Positions 7,020 to 14,110 of a stretch of 22,574 nt of DNA are shown one piece after another (the first letter of the stretch is position 1; the number at the start of each line of letters is the position of its first letter). A program made the position numbers and the translations under genes. The stretch spans positions 1 through 22,574 of the forward strand of contig CBFDCQ010000055.1 of assembly GCA_965603355.1 (NCBI GenBank), given 5' to 3'. The notes under the pieces were generated by a model that worked only from the letters and a program-made list of their open reading frames with translations, did no database searches and was not told where the DNA came from. The stretch comes from CBFDCQ01 sp965603355 (GTDB taxonomy: Bacteria; Hydrogenedentota; CAZGCA01; CBFDCQ01).

Positions 7020-8537
7020 GTGACATCTGCAACAGACATGAGGTTTGACTCATCTTTCATCATTGAATCACTCCCGCACGTGCTGCCCGACATCGTCCTC
7101 ACGGCCGATCTGCAGCGGATAATCGACAGAGAGGAGTTCGCGCGCGCGTTCATCAGAGACAGGTTCGGCAACCCGTGGGTCTGCCGCGACTACCAGAAGA
7201 AGTCGCTCAGATCCTGTTCCACGCGCAAGGTACACCGGGACGGCAGAGACGTCGGTAAGACCTCCGAGATCGAGATCGCCGTGGCCTGGGCGGCCATGGC
7301 GCTGCCCAACCGCGAAATGCTCGTCGCCGCACAGTGCGAGAACCATCTCTTCCCTCTGATGGAACGCATATGGAGACGGTTCGAATCCGTCCCGCAGCTT
7401 TCCGGGTTACTCGTTGAACGCAAACGTCAACCGTCGTACTTCCTCCGGTTCGCCAACGGGTTCACGCTGTGGGGCAGAATTGCCGGCCCTCGCGGGATCA
7501 ACTTCCAGGGACTGCACGTTGACTGGCAGATCGTGGACGAAGCGCAGGAACTGACCGAACCGGCATGGGGAGAGCTGTACCAGGCCCTCAACAGCGGCGG
7601 TTGGCGCTGGGTGTACGGCGTGCCGAACGGTCTCAGAGGAACATACTACCGAATGACGCGTATGCCGGAGTATGCCCAGTTCCGCTGGCCGTCGCACATC
7701 AACCCTGACTTCACCGAGGAAAAGCGGCAGGAGCTGACTAGGCTGTACGGCGGCGAAGACTCCGAAGGATACATCCACAGAGTACTCGGCGAGCACGGCT
7801 CACCCGCACGCGCTGCGTTCAATTTCGACGACTACCTTGCCTGCGTGGACGAAGCGCTGAAATTTCAGAACATCCACATAACGAGACGGGACGTGCAGAA
7901 ATTCAACCTCGAGGAAATGCTGCCCGAACCGGACCCGTCGCTTTCCGGCCTCGACATCTACATGGGATGCGACCTTGGCTACACGCGCGACCCGACCGAG
8001 CTCGTACTCTATTCCGACGACGGTCGCATCATGACCAACTTCGCGCGCGTCCACATGGAGGGCGTTGATTACCACACTCAGCAGCGTACGATCGAGATAC
8101 TGGATAAACGGTTCTCGTTCCGAGGAATTGGGATAGACAGAGGGAACAACGGCATGGCCGTCTGCCACAACCTGCTCGCTATAGGAGACCGATGGACAAC
8201 TATAGTGCACGGGTACGATTTCGGCTCGCGCATCCTCGTGGGGTACAATGCGCTGGATGCAGAGGACCGCCGACAGGCAAAACGGTTCATGACGCAGCTC
8301 TTAGAACAACGTCTGCGCGAAAGATCCGTCACCTTCCCGAAACTCGCCGTACGCGACGAACAATACGTCTCACACACATACCGCCTGGGTCCCACCGGAC
8401 AGATCGTGTATGAGAAAGGAAACGACCACATAATTGACGCAGACCGCTGCGCACTGCTGCGTCAGTATCTTGAGCACTCCCCCGTCGAACCCACCACCCC
8501 AGACGACCCCGGCGTCCGGTTCGAGCCCTTCAACTAG
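7020..8537 (+). CDS. Phage-type terminase large subunit (ATPase-nuclease)
   Basis: A 505-aa protein with both terminase domains. The ATPase domain has a Walker-A-like GRDVGKT (75-81), Walker B IVDEAQE (171-177) and a motif-III-like YGVPNG (199-204). The RNase H-fold nuclease domain has three acidic positions in the expected order: GCDLGYTRDP (Asp318), GIDRGNNG (Asp373) and HIIDADRCAL (Asp473). Such enzymes pump and cut DNA during phage or gene-transfer-agent head filling. Catalytic residues are intact, arguing against simple decay. No portal, capsid, protease or tail gene lies in the window. The start is taken as GTG 7020 with AAGG just upstream; ATG 7038 is the alternative. Confidence 0.85.
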   Translation: MTSATDMRFDSSFIIESLPHVLPDIVLTADLQRIIDREEFARAFIRDRFGNPWVCRDYQKKSLRSCSTRKVHRDGRDVGKTSEIEIAVAWAAMALPNREMLVAAQCENHLFPLMERIWRRFESVPQLSGLLVERKRQPSYFLRFANGFTLWGRIAGPRGINFQGLHVDWQIVDEAQELTEPAWGELYQALNSGGWRWVYGVPNGLRGTYYRMTRMPEYAQFRWPSHINPDFTEEKRQELTRLYGGEDSEGYIHRVLGEHGSPARAAFNFDDYLACVDEALKFQNIHITRRDVQKFNLEEMLPEPDPSLSGLDIYMGCDLGYTRDPTELVLYSDDGRIMTNFARVHMEGVDYHTQQRTIEILDKRFSFRGIGIDRGNNGMAVCHNLLAIGDRWTTIVHGYDFGSRILVGYNALDAEDRRQAKRFMTQLLEQRLRERSVTFPKLAVRDEQYVSHTYRLGPTGQIVYEKGNDHIIDADRCALLRQYLEHSPVEPTTPDDPGVRFEPFN

Positions 8538-8558
8538 AATACCGATACAAGCCGAGCG

Positions 8559-8600
8559 AGGTACGAGCGCAGATGTGTCTGTACCCCTTCTGCTGAGGCG
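8559..8600. repeat. Dispersed hairpin repeat, copy 1
   Basis: Shares an almost identical core with 10391-10430: AGG[T/C]ACGAGC, two variable bases, then AGATGTGTCTGTACC, and a terminal AGGCG. AGGTAC can pair with GTGTCT (two wobbles), or GGTAC with GTACC, so hairpin potential is kept. It sits between the 3' ends of the terminase gene and the Spy-like gene. Confidence 0.6.
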
Positions 8601-8637
8601 CTTCCGAGAAAGCTGCGGCTCAATCCTCTCCCGGTCG

Positions 8638-9258
8638 CTAACGTTCAGGCGGACGCTTCCCCTCCAACCTGTCACGGAACCGCTCCATCTGCTCCGAGGT
8701 GAGGATATCCTGGACCCCCTTTCTCACCTTCTGCTGCACCCCTCTGAGCTGCTCCCGATAAGACTTCATCAGCCCTTCCAGTTTCTCCTTCTGCTCTGGC
8801 GTGAGGTTCCTCAATTTGTTCAATCGCTCCCGCCACCCGGCAAAAAGGGAACCGGGTCCGCGCGGCTGGTCCGCGCCCGCTCCACCTCCGGATCTCTGTG
8901 GTCTCCCCCAACCCAATCCCATCGGACGGCGCCTCCGCTGCAGGAAACGCTCGATTTCACGCGACTGATCCCCCTTGACTATCCTGGCGAGTGACCGGCT
9001 CTCAGACTTACGGAGGTTCTCCGTCTGCTGTCTGAATCTCTCCTCTAACTTATCGATCTTGGCTCTGTGTCGCTCATGGACCTTGATAACGTTGCCGGCT
9101 TGGCGTCGAGTGATTCCAAACCTCTCCACAATCTCCTCGCGCGTGAGCGGCGGTGGCGGCCGGCCCGGAAGACGAAGTTGCGCAAGCCCCATCCCGCTCA
9201 CACCGAAGACAAGCGCCACCACACACACAAACGCAGCCAATCTGAGCGTCCGTTTCAT
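8638..9258 (-). CDS. Periplasmic Spy/CpxP-like LTxxQ protein
   Basis: A 206-aa protein with a Sec signal peptide (basic MKRTLR, hydrophobic core 8-22, likely cleavage after GLA). The mature part is helical and very rich in Arg, Glu and Gln, with two LTxxQ-type motifs, LTPEQKEKLEGL (152-163) and LTSEQMERF (186-194), the signature of the Spy/CpxP/CnrR-like family of periplasmic chaperones and metal or stress sensors. A Gly/Arg/Pro-rich linker (110-140) separates two helical halves. The ATG is preceded by GGAGG on the minus strand (9268-9272). Family is likely; which stress it answers cannot be read from the sequence. Confidence 0.72.
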   Translation of the reverse strand: MKRTLRLAAFVCVVALVFGVSGMGLAQLRLPGRPPPPLTREEIVERFGITRRQAGNVIKVHERHRAKIDKLEERFRQQTENLRKSESRSLARIVKGDQSREIERFLQRRRRPMGLGWGRPQRSGGGAGADQPRGPGSLFAGWRERLNKLRNLTPEQKEKLEGLMKSYREQLRGVQQKVRKGVQDILTSEQMERFRDRLEGKRPPER

Positions 9259-9335
9259 GATACATCCCCTCCTTTTCGACCACCTGGAACCAACGTTGCT
9301 TCCTCTTGTCCCTACATTCCATTAGTCCGTTACAT

Positions 9336-9365
9336 ATAATACCGCGAAACGGTCCCTCCTGTACA
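9336..9365 (-). promoter_or_regulatory. Candidate promoter for the Spy-like gene
   Basis: On the minus strand TGTACA (9360-9365) and TATTAT (9336-9341) are 18 bp apart. The -10 is close to consensus and the -35 matches at four of six positions. It would give a leader of about 70 nt before the ATG. It faces away from the stronger promoter at 9393-9421. Confidence 0.45.
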
Positions 9366-9392
9366 GCCCCTCGCTGAGGCGCCGACGTCTTC

Positions 9393-9421
9393 TTGACACC
9401 TGTCCGAGCACAGTATATAAT
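9393..9421 (+). promoter_or_regulatory. Consensus sigma-70 promoter for the pentapeptide gene
   Basis: TTGACA (9393-9398) and TATAAT (9416-9421) match consensus perfectly and are spaced 17 bp apart. Transcription should begin near 9428. This makes the gene start at ATG 9451 more likely than the in-frame GTGs at 9430/9433, which would leave almost no leader. Confidence 0.8.
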
Positions 9422-9450
9422 CCGCACCGGTGGTGAGGAACCTGTCTAGG

Positions 9451-10377
9451 ATGCAGCGAGCTTGCAAATCAGAACGCTCTTGCGCTTCGCACGGCTGTTA
9501 CGCGAACGCCGTCTTCAGATCCGACTGTTGCTGGGAGCACACAGGCAACAAGCAAACGTACCGGAGCGAACTGGAGGCGCTTGTGAGCAACGGCGACGCT
9601 CTCTCCGGCGCGTACCTCGTCAAGGTGGACCTCGAAGGACTGAACCTCGCGGGGGCGATACTCGACGGCGCCAACTTGGCTGGCGCAAGGCTCGCCCGGG
9701 CAAATATCGCGCGGGCCTGCCTCGACAGTTCCGACTTGCGTGCCGCCGAGCTGAGTGAGGCCAACCTCGAACGAGCCAGCCTCAAGCGCGCCAACCTTGA
9801 GGGAGCAACGATGATCCAGACGAACCTCTGCAACGCGGTACTTGACGCCTGCATGCTTCGCGGCGCTAATCTCCATAAAGCGCTCGCGAAAGAGGCTTCC
9901 CTCAAGCGCGCGGAGCTTTCGAACTCACGTTGTGTCGACGCCGACTTCACGCGAGCTGTTCTTTCCGAGGCCTGGCTCGACGGTGCATGTATGATAGGGG
10001 CTATCCTCGCTGAAGCGGTCCTGGACGACGCGGTCGCCGGTGCCGCTCTCATGACAGGCGCCAACCTTGAGCGGACAAGTTTGAGACGCGCCAATCTTGT
10101 GGGAACATGCCTCCGGGACACAGACTTGCGCGGCGCCTTGCTTAAGCAGGCCAGGATGGGCAGAGCGGATCTCACCGGCGCCGATGCTTCCGGCGCCGTC
10201 ATGACGCGCGCTATACTGCGCGAAGCCAATCTCTCACAATCTGACCTGACCGGAGCTGACTTGAGCGGTGCGATCCTCGAGCGGGCAAGGCTCACGGGAG
10301 CGAACATCGATCGGGCGTCTATTTCTGATGCCAACCTAACCGGCGCAATTATGGACGCCGAAGAGAAGGGGGACTGA
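9451..10377 (+). CDS. Pentapeptide-repeat protein with N-terminal cysteine cluster
   Basis: A 308-aa protein. Residues 51-302 are about 50 consecutive A(D/N)LXX-type pentapeptides (ANLAG, ADLTG, ANLER, SDLTG), which form a right-handed quadrilateral beta-helix. Some members mimic DNA and protect gyrase from inhibitors; others are of unknown role. The N-terminus is Cys-rich (5, 11, 16, 26, 27, plus His30), with C-X4-C-X9-C-C-X2-H resembling a small zinc knuckle that could target the helix to a partner. I chose ATG 9451 because the consensus promoter predicts transcription from about 9428; GAGG at 9435-9438 is a somewhat distant ribosome-binding site. In-frame GTGs at 9430 and 9433 are alternatives. 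Confidence 0.85.
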   Translation: MQRACKSERSCASHGCYANAVFRSDCCWEHTGNKQTYRSELEALVSNGDALSGAYLVKVDLEGLNLAGAILDGANLAGARLARANIARACLDSSDLRAAELSEANLERASLKRANLEGATMIQTNLCNAVLDACMLRGANLHKALAKEASLKRAELSNSRCVDADFTRAVLSEAWLDGACMIGAILAEAVLDDAVAGAALMTGANLERTSLRRANLVGTCLRDTDLRGALLKQARMGRADLTGADASGAVMTRAILREANLSQSDLTGADLSGAILERARLTGANIDRASISDANLTGAIMDAEEKGD

Positions 10378-10390
10378 AACAAGCGGCGCC

Positions 10391-10430
10391 AGGCACGAGC
10401 AAAGATGTGTCTGTACCGTTTTTCTAGGCG
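10391..10430. repeat. Dispersed hairpin repeat, copy 2, with T-run
   Basis: Second copy of the element at 8559-8600. AGGCAC (10391-10396) can pair with GTGTCT (10407-10412); the T-to-C change relative to copy 1 keeps the pair (G:T there, C:G here). Copy 2 is followed by GTTTTTCT, so on the plus strand it could act as a weak terminator after the pentapeptide gene. Confidence 0.6.
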
Positions 10431-10438
10431 GAACTGAT

Positions 10439-10996
10439 ATGCTGATTGTCGAAAAACTGCCTCTTACTGTACTTCAAACGAATTGCTATATCGCTGCTTG
10501 TACGGAAGCCAACGATGCAATCATAGTCGATCCCGGCGAATACGATGAGCGAATTGCACAGATCGTCAGTGAGAACAGTCTGAAAGTCCACTACATTTTC
10601 ATCACACACGGCCATTTTGACCATACCGGCGGGCTGGACGAGGTCAAACGCAAGTTTGGTGGTGAGGTGCTCTCCGGTGGCGGCATCACTGACGGGAAAG
10701 TCGTCAACAACGGAGATACTGTGCCGCTGGGCCAGTTTCAGTGCATGGTGTTATCCACTCCCGGTCACACTCCCGACAGCCTTTCCCTTGTCATCGGCGA
10801 CCACCTGTTTGCGGGCGACGCGCTCTCCGCCGGAGCCGTTGGAGGAACGGCCGGCAGAGTCCAACACGAACAGTTGACTGACTCAATTCGCGACAACATA
10901 TTCCCGCTCGGCGACCATGTCCGTATATATACCGGTCACGGTCCCTGCACAACAGTAGGAATAGAAAGGGTTTACAACCCGTTTTTCCACAAGTAA
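10439..10996 (+). CDS. Metallo-beta-lactamase-fold hydrolase (glyoxalase II-like)
   Basis: A 185-aa cytoplasmic hydrolase with the complete metal site of the family: THGHFDH (56-62), His110 in TPGHTPDS, Asp127 in FAGDALS and His167 in YTGHGP. Length and motif layout fit the short glyoxalase II-like/YcbL group, which hydrolyses thioesters or related bonds; the substrate is not known. There is no signal peptide. The ATG lies 9 nt after the end of a dispersed repeat and about 60 nt after the pentapeptide gene; the ribosome-binding site (AGGCGG) comes from the end of the repeat itself. Confidence 0.88.
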   Translation: MLIVEKLPLTVLQTNCYIAACTEANDAIIVDPGEYDERIAQIVSENSLKVHYIFITHGHFDHTGGLDEVKRKFGGEVLSGGGITDGKVVNNGDTVPLGQFQCMVLSTPGHTPDSLSLVIGDHLFAGDALSAGAVGGTAGRVQHEQLTDSIRDNIFPLGDHVRIYTGHGPCTTVGIERVYNPFFHK

Positions 10997-11081
10997 GAGA
11001 TGTATTGAGCATGGACATCCGGTTACATACCTGTTCAGCAGCGGATCTCGTAAATCGCGGGCAGAATATTGAGGTGCGGCG

Positions 11082-11939
11082 ATGAGTAATGTGCGGACTA
11101 TAGACTTGCTGGCGGAGGTTGACGGCGTTCCCTCATTGCCGGAGGCAATGTCTGAAATCATGCCTTTGGTTAACGACCCGGAAGCCTCGGCGGACAAGGT
11201 CGCAGAAGCTATACAGAAAGATGTCGGGTTGACTGCGAAGCTGCTAAAGCTCGCTAATTCCGCTTACTACTCGTTCCCGAACAGAATAGGTAGTGTCCAG
11301 CTCGCTGTGAGCTTGCTCGGCATGCGTGAGGTCAGAAACGTCGTGTTGTCGGCGAGCGTCCTCGGCATGTTCAAATCGTTCAAGGGATCACCGTTTCTGA
11401 GCTTTCGGGAGCTCTGGGTTCACAGCGTGAACTGCGCTGTTGCCGCCAGGACGATCTCCTCTCAAGTAGCCGACCTGAGCCCGGAAGAGGCGTTCGTCGG
11501 AGGAATGCTTCACGATGTCGGGATGGTTGTCCTGATAGACAAGCTGCAGGACGACCTGAAAAAGATCGTCGAGATCGCCGAGAACGAAAGCATCCCGTTT
11601 GTAGAGGCGGAATCCAGGTACTGGGAGCATACTCATGCACGCATAGGCGGCGTGCTGGCGCGAAAATGGAAGCTGCCGAAAGCGGTCGCCGAGGCTGCCG
11701 AACAGCACCACGACTTCTCGCCGGAAAGCGCCTCGTTCAAACTCACCGCGGTCGTCCATCTCGCCGATAGTCTCTGCATTGAAAGAGGCACAGTCTACCG
11801 GCTTGAACGCGATGAGAATCAGGAGAATCCCCAGAGCTGGGATGTGCTCGACCAGCGACAGGAAGGCGTGCGCATGTGGCTCCGTGAACTCGTTGAGAAG
11901 GACGAAGACAAGGCGCAAGTCCTCCTCGAAATACTCTGA
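11082..11939 (+). CDS. HDOD-domain signalling protein
   Basis: A 285-aa protein of the HDOD family, regulatory relatives of HD phosphohydrolases found in bacterial signal transduction. The N-terminal part has LPSLPEAM-like VPSLPEAM (16-23), IQKDVGLTAKLLKLANSAYY (44-63) and LGMREVRNVVLS (79-90), all typical. It retains an HD pair at 144-145 (GMLHDVGM), although many HDOD proteins are thought to be non-catalytic. The C-terminal 50 residues are charged and helical. The ATG has GAGGTG 5 nt upstream (11071-11076). The next gene starts 17 nt after the stop, so the two are probably one operon. No receiver domain is attached. Confidence 0.88.
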   Translation: MSNVRTIDLLAEVDGVPSLPEAMSEIMPLVNDPEASADKVAEAIQKDVGLTAKLLKLANSAYYSFPNRIGSVQLAVSLLGMREVRNVVLSASVLGMFKSFKGSPFLSFRELWVHSVNCAVAARTISSQVADLSPEEAFVGGMLHDVGMVVLIDKLQDDLKKIVEIAENESIPFVEAESRYWEHTHARIGGVLARKWKLPKAVAEAAEQHHDFSPESASFKLTAVVHLADSLCIERGTVYRLERDENQENPQSWDVLDQRQEGVRMWLRELVEKDEDKAQVLLEIL

Positions 11940-11956
11940 AGGTTGAGGCCGGGCCA

Positions 11957-12832
11957 ATGAGGTTGTTCTCTGCTAACACCCGACGCAGACGAGTGGAGAT
12001 CGCACTGGCGGCCGTGATGCTCATCTTGGCGGTGAGCATCGCTTATGCTGCGCTCGTCGAGCCCAGGTGGATCAGAATCGTCAATCTCTCCCTGTCCGAC
12101 TCGCCCACCATCACGTTGGCTCACATCTCCGACGTGCATTACAAAGGTGACCAGGACTACCTGAGCAAGGTCGTCCGACTTATCAGTGAAACCGCTCCCC
12201 ACTTCGTATGCATCACGGGAGACCTTGTCGGGAATGCCCGGTTCCTTCCTCCAGTGCTCGCCGCTCTGGAGAAGATCCAGGCGCCCGTATACGCTGTTCC
12301 GGGTAATCATGAACACTGGGCACGCGTGGACCTCTCTCTCATCGACGAATCCTGTAAGAAAACCGGGGGAGGCCTGCTTGTGAACTCCTCCTTGAAGTTC
12401 GACGATGACTGGACCGTCGTCGGGATAGACGACATGCGTGCCGGAAATGCTGTAATCGAAAAAGCCTTTGCCGACGTTACAATCGGTGACGGTGGTGCGA
12501 TTCAAGACAACACGCAGGGTGCCAACGAAAGCGCTAAGAAAAGTCCGGCTCGTACGTTATATGAGAGAGTCATATTTCTGACACATTGCCCTCTCGGGGT
12601 GGAGCTTTTGGAGGAACGAAAAGTGGCACTGGCACTGGCAGGACACTCACACGGAGGTCAGGTGCGTTTACCGATAATCAACGCGCTGTACGCACCACAG
12701 GATATCGGACCTTATGATCGCGGATACTATGAGACGCCGAACGGCCCGCTTTACGTCAATCCGGGTATCGGCACGTGGTTCGTGCCCCTGCGCTTTCTTT
12801 GCCGACCGGAGATTACTGTAATAACGTTATGA
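11957..12832 (+). CDS. Membrane-anchored metallophosphoesterase (YkuE/YaeI-like)
   Basis: A 291-aa protein with an N-terminal basic stretch and one transmembrane helix (about 14-33), then a calcineurin-like phosphoesterase domain: SDVH (58-61), TGDLVG (87-92), GNHEH (116-120), THCP with His210, and GHSHGGQ (229-235). These are the five dimetal motifs. Relatives include YkuE/YaeI and LpxG-type enzymes that act on lipid-linked phosphoesters at the membrane; the substrate here is unknown. A low-complexity stretch near residues 175-198 (TIGDGGAIQDNTQGANESAKK) looks like an insertion between motifs. GAGG at 11945-11948 lies 8 nt before the ATG. Confidence 0.88.
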   Translation: MRLFSANTRRRRVEIALAAVMLILAVSIAYAALVEPRWIRIVNLSLSDSPTITLAHISDVHYKGDQDYLSKVVRLISETAPHFVCITGDLVGNARFLPPVLAALEKIQAPVYAVPGNHEHWARVDLSLIDESCKKTGGGLLVNSSLKFDDDWTVVGIDDMRAGNAVIEKAFADVTIGDGGAIQDNTQGANESAKKSPARTLYERVIFLTHCPLGVELLEERKVALALAGHSHGGQVRLPIINALYAPQDIGPYDRGYYETPNGPLYVNPGIGTWFVPLRFLCRPEITVITL

Positions 12833-12879
12833 AGCTCTTGAAGCTCGCATTCATAAAGAGAAGATCATCGAAGGCAGGG

Positions 12880-12894
12880 CGGGCGGCTCGCCCG
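12880..12894. repeat. Short GC hairpin between operons
   Basis: A perfect 6-bp stem CGGGCG/CGCCCG with a 3-nt loop (GCT). It lies between the phosphoesterase and the first DUF4139 gene and has no T-run, so it is not a classic terminator. The 13-mer GGCGGCTCGCCCG here (12882-12894) recurs exactly at 22497-22509. Confidence 0.45.
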
Positions 12895-12948
12895 ACCGAG
12901 GGATAAGAAGGGGACAAACCGATGCTCGAATCGGGAAGGGAGGCTACA

Positions 12949-14079
12949 ATGGATAAGGTTACGAAATGTCTCATGTTGGCGCTCGCTCTGGCGATGGTAA
13001 GCACGAACGCGGCAGCTAGAACCAAACTGGTAGCACTGCCGGAACGAGCCGCGACGATCATCCGGCTCGATAATCCCGCTCACACGCTCGTGGAGGAGGA
13101 ACGCGTTCTCACGCTCCAGAAAGGCCCCAACCAGATAGATTTCTCCTGGGCAGCCGTGCACATTGACCCCGACTCAATACGAATACGCATACTGTCGCAT
13201 CCTGACAAGGTGCGTCTCATCAGTGTAAGCTATCCTCCGGGGGAGGCCGCGCTCACCTGGAACATATACAGCGACGGGGCGTGGGAGGAGAACGTCAGGA
13301 TAAGCTACCTCCTCACCGGGATAGACCGGCTCATAGAGTATAAGGCCCTCACCGCAAAGGACGAGAGCAAGCTCGACCTGAACTCCTTACTTGTGCTCAG
13401 GAACTTCTCCGGGGAGGACTTCGGCTCGGCAAACGTATTGCTCGACTATGGCGAGGCGTTTGAGAAGAGCATCCAGCACGAGGAGACCAAAAGGATGCTG
13501 TTCTTGAGCACCAAGTCTCTGCCGATACGCAAAGTATGGACGTTCGACGCAGCCCAGCTCCCCTGGGACCCGGAAAAGGTGCCCGAAAATGTCGGCATAC
13601 CGGTAATGTACGAGATCGAGAACAAGGCCGCCGTCGGTCTCGGCAAGTTCGGGCTGTGGGGCGGCAAAGCACGAATCTACCAGGACGACGGGCACGGCAG
13701 CACCATCTTCCTCGGCGAGGACCGCTCGGACTTCGTACCCGTCGGCGAGAAGATGAAGCTGTACATAGGCGACAGCCGCGACATTGTAGTGACCCAAAGA
13801 AAGATGCGCGAGAACCGCACCAACGTCAGGCGAAACAGGAATGAACAAATTGTGCTGTTCGACACTGACGAGGTTATCGACGTAAAGATAGAGAATTTCA
13901 AGGATAAGGACGCGGTGCTCACCCTCATCGAGCACATTCCTGGACAGTGGGACATGGTCAGATGTCCGCAAGAGTACGAGCTGAAGGACGCATCTACATT
14001 GGAGTTCGAAGTCCCTGTGAAAGCAAGCGACAAGGTCGAATTCTCGATGCACTACCAGCGCAAGAACGTTCGTCCATGA
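12949..14079 (+). CDS. Exported DUF4139-type protein, divergent member of the array
   Basis: A 376-aa protein with a Sec signal (MDKVTKCLMLALALAMVSTN). The body follows the DUF4139 (Pfam PF13598) pattern: an N-terminal LVEEERVLTLQKGPNQIDFSW block, an ISYLLTGID-like strand, then the C-terminal half FGLWGGKARIYQDD, FLGEDRSDFVPVGEKMKLYI. The function of this family is unknown. It is the shortest and most divergent of the four tandem copies and lacks the FPYGRPFPP-linker segment of the other three. ATG 12949 is chosen over ATG 12922 because AAGGGAGG (12936-12943) lies 5 nt upstream of it. The next copy begins 31 nt after the stop. Confidence 0.8.
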   Translation: MDKVTKCLMLALALAMVSTNAAARTKLVALPERAATIIRLDNPAHTLVEEERVLTLQKGPNQIDFSWAAVHIDPDSIRIRILSHPDKVRLISVSYPPGEAALTWNIYSDGAWEENVRISYLLTGIDRLIEYKALTAKDESKLDLNSLLVLRNFSGEDFGSANVLLDYGEAFEKSIQHEETKRMLFLSTKSLPIRKVWTFDAAQLPWDPEKVPENVGIPVMYEIENKAAVGLGKFGLWGGKARIYQDDGHGSTIFLGEDRSDFVPVGEKMKLYIGDSRDIVVTQRKMRENRTNVRRNRNEQIVLFDTDEVIDVKIENFKDKDAVLTLIEHIPGQWDMVRCPQEYELKDASTLEFEVPVKASDKVEFSMHYQRKNVRP

Positions 14080-14110
14080 ACATGTTAGCTCCAAAAGGGA
14101 GGGCGATAAA

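Noticed and set aside
9498..10382. Long minus-strand open frame (294 codons) across the pentapeptide gene
   Set aside because: It is antisense to a clear pentapeptide-repeat gene. The periodic Leu/Ala/Ser/Arg pattern is a by-product of the 15-nt repeat on the other strand, and it has no ribosome-binding site.
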